DNA of 11,903 nt from Thermococcales archaeon 44_46 (GTDB taxonomy: Archaea > Methanobacteriota_B > Thermococci > Thermococcales > Thermococcaceae): assembly GCA_001507935.1 (NCBI GenBank), contig LGET01000032.1, forward strand, positions 1 to 11,903, read 5' to 3'. The position numbers were made by a program, and so were the translations under genes. The notes beneath the pieces were generated by a model. It made no database searches, had not been told where the DNA came from, and saw only the letters and a program-made list of their open reading frames with translations. Shown here piece after piece: positions 7,160-11,903 of the stretch (positions are counted from its first letter, which is position 1; every line of letters starts with the position of its first letter).

Positions 7160-7164
7160 CCTAG

Positions 7165-10100
7165 ATGTTTGCAATTAGCCTCCTGAATAAATACGGTCTC
7201 GTTGATAATCAAAGGGTAAAGCTCCTCGACGTTTTAAAAGAAATCTTGACCTCCCAACACTACAAACAGATAGACGCTGCAGTGGGATTCTTATTTATAA
7301 GTGGGCTAAAAGAACTCCAAAGGGAGCTTGATGAGTTCTTCTCCCAAGGGGGAAAGATGAGAATAGTGATCGGGAACCAAACAGATAGAGAAACTTATGA
7401 ACAGCTCAGCATGGTCTACCACTCTCTCGAAGCATTAAGGAAGCTCAAGGAAAGAAACCAAAAACTCAAGTCAGATTTTGACGAACAAGCTGAAGATCTT
7501 GAAAAAAACACGAACTTCATGGAACAGACTGAAGAGAATGAGAAATTTTTAAGCAAACTCGTCTCTTGGCTGGAAGCTGGAAACATTGAGATCAAGGTTT
7601 ATGTTAAAGAGTTCATGCACGCCAAAGCATGCCTTTTCTATCCGAAAAGTGAGTCAATTGCTCCGATAGGTCTCGTTGGCTCGAGTAATTTCACACTCGC
7701 AGGGTTTTACGGGAACACAGAGCTGAATGCCGGTCTATTTGCAACTCATTTTGAGAGCTTGAGAGAGTGGTACGAATGGCTTTGGGAAGAGAGTGAAGCA
7801 TTTAATCCAAAACTAGTTGAGGTGATTAAAAGAAGCTGGGCGGGACAAAAGCCTGGAAGTTTTCCATCCCCCTATGAGGTATTAATAAGGGGTCTTTATG
7901 AGCTCTATAAGGACATTGCAGAGAAAGACACCGGATTTCTGATTAGAGGTCTTTCCGAAGTTCTCTACGAGTTCCAGATGGATGCTGTAAGGAGAGCAAT
8001 CTCAATAATCAACAAATACAGAGGAGTTCTAATAAGCGACGTCGTCGGATTAGGAAAGAGTTATATCGGGTTGGCACTTTTGGAGCACTTTTCACTCTTC
8101 GATTTGTTAAATGGGAGAAACAACAAAGTTGCAGTTATAGCGCCTCCGGAGCTCGTCAAGTACTGGGAAGAGCTATTGAGAATGTACAACATTGAAGGAA
8201 AGGTGTTCTCGGCAGGGTTGCTTCCAAGAAAAGAGCTCTCAGCAGAAAAATATAAGGAGATGCAGGACTACATAAAAACCGTGAACACAGTTCTTGTGGA
8301 CGAATCTCACCACTATACCAATCCCTCCACGAAGTCCTACAAAAATCTCCAAGAGCTTCTCCTTGGAAAAAGAGTAATACTCCTAACGGCAACACCCTAT
8401 AGAAAACAGTACCGGGATATAATAAATCAAATCAAATTGTTTATACCTGAAAAGAAGCATCCTTTCCCAATAACACCTCAAACTTGGGATGAGTTAGTTA
8501 ATGCAATTGAGAAAGGAGCTGTCCACCCTTCCTATGTTCTAAGGGAAATAATGGTAAGAAGAACTAGACATGATATCCTGAAGCTTTACGGGGAAAATGA
8601 TAAGTGTATCAAAATCAGAAACAAAAAGCTTTGCTTTCCAGAGAGAAAACTGGAAACTATTGAATACAGAATTTCAGAGGTTTATCCTCTTGAAAAAATT
8701 CCAAAAGAATTAATTAAGACAATTTCCGAACATTCGAATATCGAACCTATCGACATTTACACCCTGTTCCTAGCGGGTATAAATTCGATGAGATATGCAA
8801 GGTTCGCACTCCATGAATATGTTAAACCACGATTTAAAGACAAAAACCCATACACGGACTTATCCGCTGCCGGAAAAAATTTGAGAGGATTAGAAAGAAT
8901 CCTTTACCTGAAACGTCTGGAAAGCTCATGGTACTCAATGTATCAAACTCTTCAGAGGGACATCATCAAGACTAGGAACTTCTTGAATTTTGTTAAACAA
9001 GGTTTTATACCCGCAGGAGAGGAGTTTAACGAGATTATACTGGGTAAAATTAATGGCAAAAAAGCCCACTTACTAAGTGATAAAGAAATAGAAAAGTTCA
9101 TCAGCGAATACACAAGAATAAAGGAACCAACATACAAGGCAGGAGCGTTTAACCTTGAGAAACTAATCGAGGATTTAGAATATGATCTAAAGAAACTTGA
9201 AGCAATGGAGCAAGCGCTCAGACCCCTCAAAGAACGTCTCGAAAAGAGCCCCGAAGAAGACCCAAAGCTTTCAAAATTGATTGAACTTATAGAAAAGCTG
9301 ATGAAAAAGGAAAGGAGAAAGATTCTAATTTTCAGTGAATTCGAAGAAACCGTTCAATGGGTATATAGGGGACTAAACGAGTATTTCGGTAAAGAATATT
9401 CAATTGAAGCTGTAAGTTCAAGTACAAAAGGAATACTCGACAAAATTAGACGTTTTGCTCCTAAATCAAATTATTATGAGACAGAAAACGAAATTGACAT
9501 TTTAATTTCAACGGATATTCTCAGCGAAGGGCTTAACTTACAGGATGCAAACATTGTGATAAATTACGATTTACACTGGACTCCAATAAAATTGATCCAA
9601 AGGATTGGTAGAGTTGACAGAATTGGAACGGAACATGATGTTATCCATGTCTACAATTTCTTCCCAGAGAAAAAATTAGAAGAGAATCTCGGGTTACTCG
9701 AGAAAGTCAGAAGAAGAATAGCAGAATTTAACAATGCATTAGGTGCTGACGGTAAGATTCTTGAAGAGAGTGAGGAATGGAACCCATCGGCAATCGAGAT
9801 TATTTATGGCGGAAAAATTGAAGAGCTTGAAAAAAAGGATGTCCTTTCCGTAACAACGCTTGCCGAAAAACTCGTAAGGGAGTTCAAGGAGCGTAACAAT
9901 GAGCGCTTTGAGGAGTTAAAGAGAAGGTATTCAATGAGAAGTGTTGTCAAATACAGAGGAAAAGAGTACTATGCTTTCTTCGTGTGTAGTGATGGAATAA
10001 TTTCACAATACTTTATATACAGAAGACAAGGCAATACTTGGATTAGACAGAATACCCCTATTGAAGAGCTTTTGAAAATAACAGGGCTTGATATTAACAC

Positions 10101-10548
10101 TCCTCCATTCAACGAGTTCAGGGAAATGAATATTTACTATGAAATCGCTGATAAAGCCCTAAAAGAGTTTAATGAACTTAGGACTATAAAAGCCAGTAGC
10201 CTGACATTTAAAAAATCTCCCAAAGTTCCAAGGAACATAAAAAAGATTCTTAGCAAACTCTACAATAGAATGCAGAGAACTAAAAATGAGTCAGAAAGAA
10301 TATATTTGAGCACTATTATAGATCTAGTTAAGTGGGGGTATGCACATCATGACCTTTTCGCAAGGGCTATGAGGGAAATCAACCCAAACATTGCTACGGA
10401 CAAAATAATCAAAGCCTGCGAAGCCTTAGTAGTGAAATATCAAATCCCTCAGAGAAAGAAGGAAATAGAGCAAAAGAGAGAAGAATTAGGGACAAAAGGA
10501 GTTAAAACACACATCGTTGCAGGCATACTCTTTATTCCGGAAAGCTGA
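7165..10548 (+). CDS. PLD-nuclease/SNF2-like helicase fusion protein
   Basis: 1127 residues, intact. The N-terminal domain is a phospholipase D-type fold: HAK (H152, K154), GSSNFT (172-177) and E186 of NTELNA match the HxK...GSxN...E signature of PLD nucleases. The SF2/SNF2-like motor follows: Q-motif region with Q271, Walker A DVVGLGKS (292-299, K298), DESHH (379-383), TATPYR (408-413), then after a long helical insertion ILIFSEF (about 720), STDILSEGLNL (782-792) and QRIGRVDRIG (812-821, with the arginine fingers). The last ~280 residues are an unassigned C-terminal region. Such proteins translocate on or remodel double-stranded DNA using ATP, and the PLD domain could cut it. Similar PLD-helicases occur beside large adenine methyltransferases, so it may be the restriction arm of the methyltransferase at the left end (inference). 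Expression is separate from that gene because a minus-strand operon intervenes. Confidence 0.92.
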   Translation: MFAISLLNKYGLVDNQRVKLLDVLKEILTSQHYKQIDAAVGFLFISGLKELQRELDEFFSQGGKMRIVIGNQTDRETYEQLSMVYHSLEALRKLKERNQKLKSDFDEQAEDLEKNTNFMEQTEENEKFLSKLVSWLEAGNIEIKVYVKEFMHAKACLFYPKSESIAPIGLVGSSNFTLAGFYGNTELNAGLFATHFESLREWYEWLWEESEAFNPKLVEVIKRSWAGQKPGSFPSPYEVLIRGLYELYKDIAEKDTGFLIRGLSEVLYEFQMDAVRRAISIINKYRGVLISDVVGLGKSYIGLALLEHFSLFDLLNGRNNKVAVIAPPELVKYWEELLRMYNIEGKVFSAGLLPRKELSAEKYKEMQDYIKTVNTVLVDESHHYTNPSTKSYKNLQELLLGKRVILLTATPYRKQYRDIINQIKLFIPEKKHPFPITPQTWDELVNAIEKGAVHPSYVLREIMVRRTRHDILKLYGENDKCIKIRNKKLCFPERKLETIEYRISEVYPLEKIPKELIKTISEHSNIEPIDIYTLFLAGINSMRYARFALHEYVKPRFKDKNPYTDLSAAGKNLRGLERILYLKRLESSWYSMYQTLQRDIIKTRNFLNFVKQGFIPAGEEFNEIILGKINGKKAHLLSDKEIEKFISEYTRIKEPTYKAGAFNLEKLIEDLEYDLKKLEAMEQALRPLKERLEKSPEEDPKLSKLIELIEKLMKKERRKILIFSEFEETVQWVYRGLNEYFGKEYSIEAVSSSTKGILDKIRRFAPKSNYYETENEIDILISTDILSEGLNLQDANIVINYDLHWTPIKLIQRIGRVDRIGTEHDVIHVYNFFPEKKLEENLGLLEKVRRRIAEFNNALGADGKILEESEEWNPSAIEIIYGGKIEELEKKDVLSVTTLAEKLVREFKERNNERFEELKRRYSMRSVVKYRGKEYYAFFVCSDGIISQYFIYRRQGNTWIRQNTPIEELLKITGLDINTPPFNEFREMNIYYEIADKALKEFNELRTIKASSLTFKKSPKVPRNIKKILSKLYNRMQRTKNESERIYLSTIIDLVKWGYAHHDLFARAMREINPNIATDKIIKACEALVVKYQIPQRKKEIEQKREELGTKGVKTHIVAGILFIPES

Positions 10549-10550
10549 AG

Positions 10551-10566
10551 TTCTTTTGATTTTTTG
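10551..10566 (+). terminator. Oligo-T terminator after the helicase gene
   Basis: TTCTTTTGATTTTTTG follows the TGA at 10546-10548 within the 30-base convergent gap. T-rich tracts of this kind end transcription in Thermococcales without needing a hairpin. Confidence 0.5.
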
Positions 10567-10578
10567 TACCTAAAATCT

Positions 10579-11010
10579 TCACAGCAAGCTTTCAATGAGT
10601 TTATAGTCTTCCTCCGGGATTTCCCTCATTGCCTTGCCCATCAGGTGGCCGCTCCACTTCTTCTTGTTTGTGATGAACTTTAGTTTTGGAATTAATGGCT
10701 TGAACTCAACTTCGCCAATCTTTACGGGCTCAATTTTAACCCTCAAGGGGTAGGTTTCGTTAAGGTGTGGTGGTGACTTGAAAATTTTGGTTGAATCTTG
10801 ATAGGGCTCACTCACTACTTCAAAAATACCAACAATTTTGGGTTCCAAGATTTCTTTGTCCTTTCTCTCTTGCTTTACATAAATTACAAGCCTGTCTCCA
10901 GGTTTAACTTTGGAGATAGTGTTTTTGTGCCTCTTTGGTACACCCCAAACTTTTTTCTCTCTCACGACCTCCCAATTATCGCGGTTGGTTATACAGAGCC
11001 AATATCTCAT
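10579..11010 (-). CDS. EVE-domain protein (UPF0310 family, PH1033-like)
   Basis: 143 residues, a single EVE domain of the PUA superfamily. It aligns by eye over its full length with Pyrococcus PH1033: an N-terminal [14 protein letters not shown] strand-helix, [10 protein letters not shown], then [19 protein letters not shown], and the C-terminal [21 protein letters not shown]-like folds bind modified bases in nucleic acids, and EVE domains are frequent in modification-dependent restriction and RNA-modification contexts; the ligand here is unknown. ATG 11010 has GGTGA (11022-11018) seven bases upstream. A TATA-like TTTATTAG (about 11052-11045) would give its own short-leader transcript. It converges with the helicase gene at 30 bases. 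It is a common chromosomal gene in the order, so it may mark the edge of the island and need not be part of it. Confidence 0.95.
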   Translation of the reverse strand: MRYWLCITNRDNWEVVREKKVWGVPKRHKNTISKVKPGDRLVIYVKQERKDKEILEPKIVGIFEVVSEPYQDSTKIFKSPPHLNETYPLRVKIEPVKIGEVEFKPLIPKLKFITNKKKWSGHLMGKAMREIPEEDYKLIESLL

Positions 11011-11044
11011 AGTGTACTCACCAAAACTTTCTCGGTTGAAGTTC

Positions 11045-11052
11045 TAATAAAC
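11045..11052 (-). promoter_or_regulatory. Candidate TATA box of the EVE gene
   Basis: The minus strand reads AAAACGTTTATTAGAAC, with the box about 35 to 42 bases before ATG 11010, giving a predicted leader of roughly 10-15 bases. Pattern match only. Confidence 0.4.
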
Positions 11053-11068
11053 GTTTTGATCCCAATAG

Positions 11069-11087
11069 AAAAAATAAAAGCCAAAAA
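11069..11087 (-). terminator. Oligo-T terminator after the CGP-CTERM gene
   Basis: Just past the stop at 11092-11090 the minus strand reads TTTTTGGCTTTTATTTTTT, three T runs of 5, 4 and 6. This suits an archaeal oligo-T terminator and separates this gene from the EVE gene. Confidence 0.6.
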
Positions 11088-11089
11088 CC

Positions 11090-11902
11090 TCACTTCCTCC
11101 TGAAGAGCAAGGGGAAGAGAAGAAGTCCAACAAAAGCTCCCGGTCCGCAAACTCCATTTTGAGCTGTACTCTGTGAAGTAGTGTTCGAGCTTCCAGGGGT
11201 GGATGAAGTGTCTGATGACCCGATAACAGCCTTCCCGCTTGGTAACGTTACGTTGAAAGGCTCTCCAACACACCTGAGCAAGAGAGGATTGTCGCTCTCA
11301 TCGTAGGGAATCCACGTGTAGACCCCGTTTTTCCTATACCAGCCTATGTGGGAGTTGTAGCCCGCTTTGCCTCTCTCTGCAACCTTCACGATTGCCGAGA
11401 TGTCTTCATCACCTACCGCTATTATTCCGTTCTCCCTCAGCCATTCGAGCTCTACTCTAAGGGCTTCGCTGAAGTTGAAGGAGTAAGGATCTATAATCCC
11501 TACTGGAGTGTCAATAGTCCCGGATTTAAACTGCAGCTTGTCAAAAGCGCATGAGATACCAAGCACTTCAAAAAGTTCTCTAAGCTCACCAATGTCTTCC
11601 TCACTCGGCTTCTCTTTCCCATAGTCGGCTATGTAGACTTCGGCAAGGGGGAGCTTAATAACTTTGGAAGGATCAATGCCATGCTCTTTCAGGCATTTTT
11701 CAAAATCTGGATTAGGCTTCCATGTGCAGAAGCCGTTATAACAGCCGCAGCTCGTTAATCTCAAACACCCGTACCACTCCTTATATACACACGGTGTAAC
11801 TATCTCCCTTGCAAGATCTTTCGTTGTGCAGACCTCTCCGGAACATCCGCCGACAGCACACTCCGAATCTCTTCTACACTCATCTCCATTTTTTGGGCTT
11901 AT
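11090..11902 (-). CDS. Secreted cysteine-rich protein with CGP-CTERM tail (5' end outside window)
   Basis: The frame is open to the window edge, so the TTG at 11764 is internal and the gene is partial; about 270 residues are visible. The leftmost part is a dense cysteine cluster (nine Cys in the first ~60 residues, with ECRRDSEC, GGCSGEVC and SCGCYNGFC), resembling the eight-cysteine-cluster domain of Thermococcales surface proteins. Then come an alpha/beta region and a motif-rich stretch with HIGWYRKNGVYTWIPYDESD. The end has a Ser/Thr-rich linker, CGPGA, a hydrophobic segment and a basic FRRK tail: the CGP-CTERM sorting signal, thought to be cleaved and to anchor the protein at the cell surface through a lipid. 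Function unknown. It has no apparent link to the defence-like genes and higher GC (28/60 at 11401-11460) than most of them. Confidence 0.85.
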   Translation of the reverse strand: MSPKNGDECRRDSECAVGGCSGEVCTTKDLAREIVTPCVYKEWYGCLRLTSCGCYNGFCTWKPNPDFEKCLKEHGIDPSKVIKLPLAEVYIADYGKEKPSEEDIGELRELFEVLGISCAFDKLQFKSGTIDTPVGIIDPYSFNFSEALRVELEWLRENGIIAVGDEDISAIVKVAERGKAGYNSHIGWYRKNGVYTWIPYDESDNPLLLRCVGEPFNVTLPSGKAVIGSSDTSSTPGSSNTTSQSTAQNGVCGPGAFVGLLLFPLLFRRK

Positions 11903-11903
11903 C

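Larger units (their letters stand above)
6756..7164. other. Divergent intergenic region between the HEPN operon and the PLD-helicase gene
   Basis: This 409-base AT-rich stretch holds no intact gene long enough to be convincing. It must carry the minus-strand operon promoter and probably one for the helicase. Candidate TATA-like elements for the minus strand are TTTTTTAAGCTT (6796-6785) and TTATATTT (6825-6818). For the plus strand a TTTAAATAG element lies at 6925-6933. The right part looks like a decayed small gene, described separately. I see no tRNA, CRISPR repeat or strong hairpin. Confidence 0.6.

Noticed and set aside
1..10548. DISARM, BREX or Gabija assignment
   Set aside because: The methyltransferase, PLD-helicase and OLD recall parts of these systems, but their defining partners (DrmB, PglZ/BrxC, GajB) are absent from the window.
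10798..11103. Plus-strand 101-residue open frame
   Set aside because: It is antisense to the well-supported EVE gene and crosses the promoter and terminator between two minus-strand genes.
11007..11273. Minus-strand 88-residue open frame
   Set aside because: Overlaps the CGP-CTERM coding end and the EVE start in another frame and resembles no protein I know.
1..11903. CRISPR array, tRNA, rRNA or insertion sequence
   Set aside because: I saw no regularly spaced repeats, no tRNA-like cloverleaf sequence, and no transposase motifs or paired terminal repeats by eye.

Overview
The window looks like chromosomal DNA of a hyperthermophilic archaeon of the order Thermococcales (Thermococcus or Pyrococcus type). 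Three things point there. The last gene ends in a Ser/Thr-rich linker followed by a CGP sorting tail (CGPGAFVGLLLFPLLFRRK), which is typical of that family. The EVE-domain gene resembles Pyrococcus PH1033 almost end to end. Start codons are preceded by GGTGA/GGAGGTG ribosome-binding sites, and arginine is mostly AGA/AGG.

Layout. (1) A plus-strand cluster, 1-5058: the C-terminal part of an Eco57I-like N6-adenine DNA methyltransferase, a ComEC/Rec2-like metallo-beta-lactamase (MBL) hydrolase broken by a frameshift in an A9 tract, an intact OLD-family ATPase/TOPRIM nuclease, and a helical protein of unknown function broken by a frameshift at a G5 tract. (2) A minus-strand three-gene operon, 6755-5068: two unrecognised proteins and a HEPN-like helical protein. 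It converges on cluster 1 with 9 bases between stop codons. (3) A divergent intergenic region, 6756-7164, with promoter-like AT-rich elements and the apparent remnant of a small gene. (4) On the plus strand, a 1127-residue protein fusing a PLD-type nuclease domain to an SNF2-like helicase, 7165-10548. (5) On the minus strand, an EVE-domain protein (11010-10579) and the C-terminal part of a secreted cysteine-rich CGP-CTERM protein that runs off the right edge.

Interpretation (inference). Methyltransferase, OLD nuclease, MBL hydrolase, HEPN-like protein, PLD-helicase and EVE reader are all families that recur in prokaryotic defence islands. The methyltransferase plus PLD-SNF2 helicase could be the core of a restriction-modification-like system. 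MBL-OLD-helical protein and the minus-strand trio would be accessory modules or separate systems. I cannot match the whole set to DISARM, BREX, Gabija or another named system. Three reading-frame breaks in the window all require removal of one base, so either recent decay or base-calling error must be considered.
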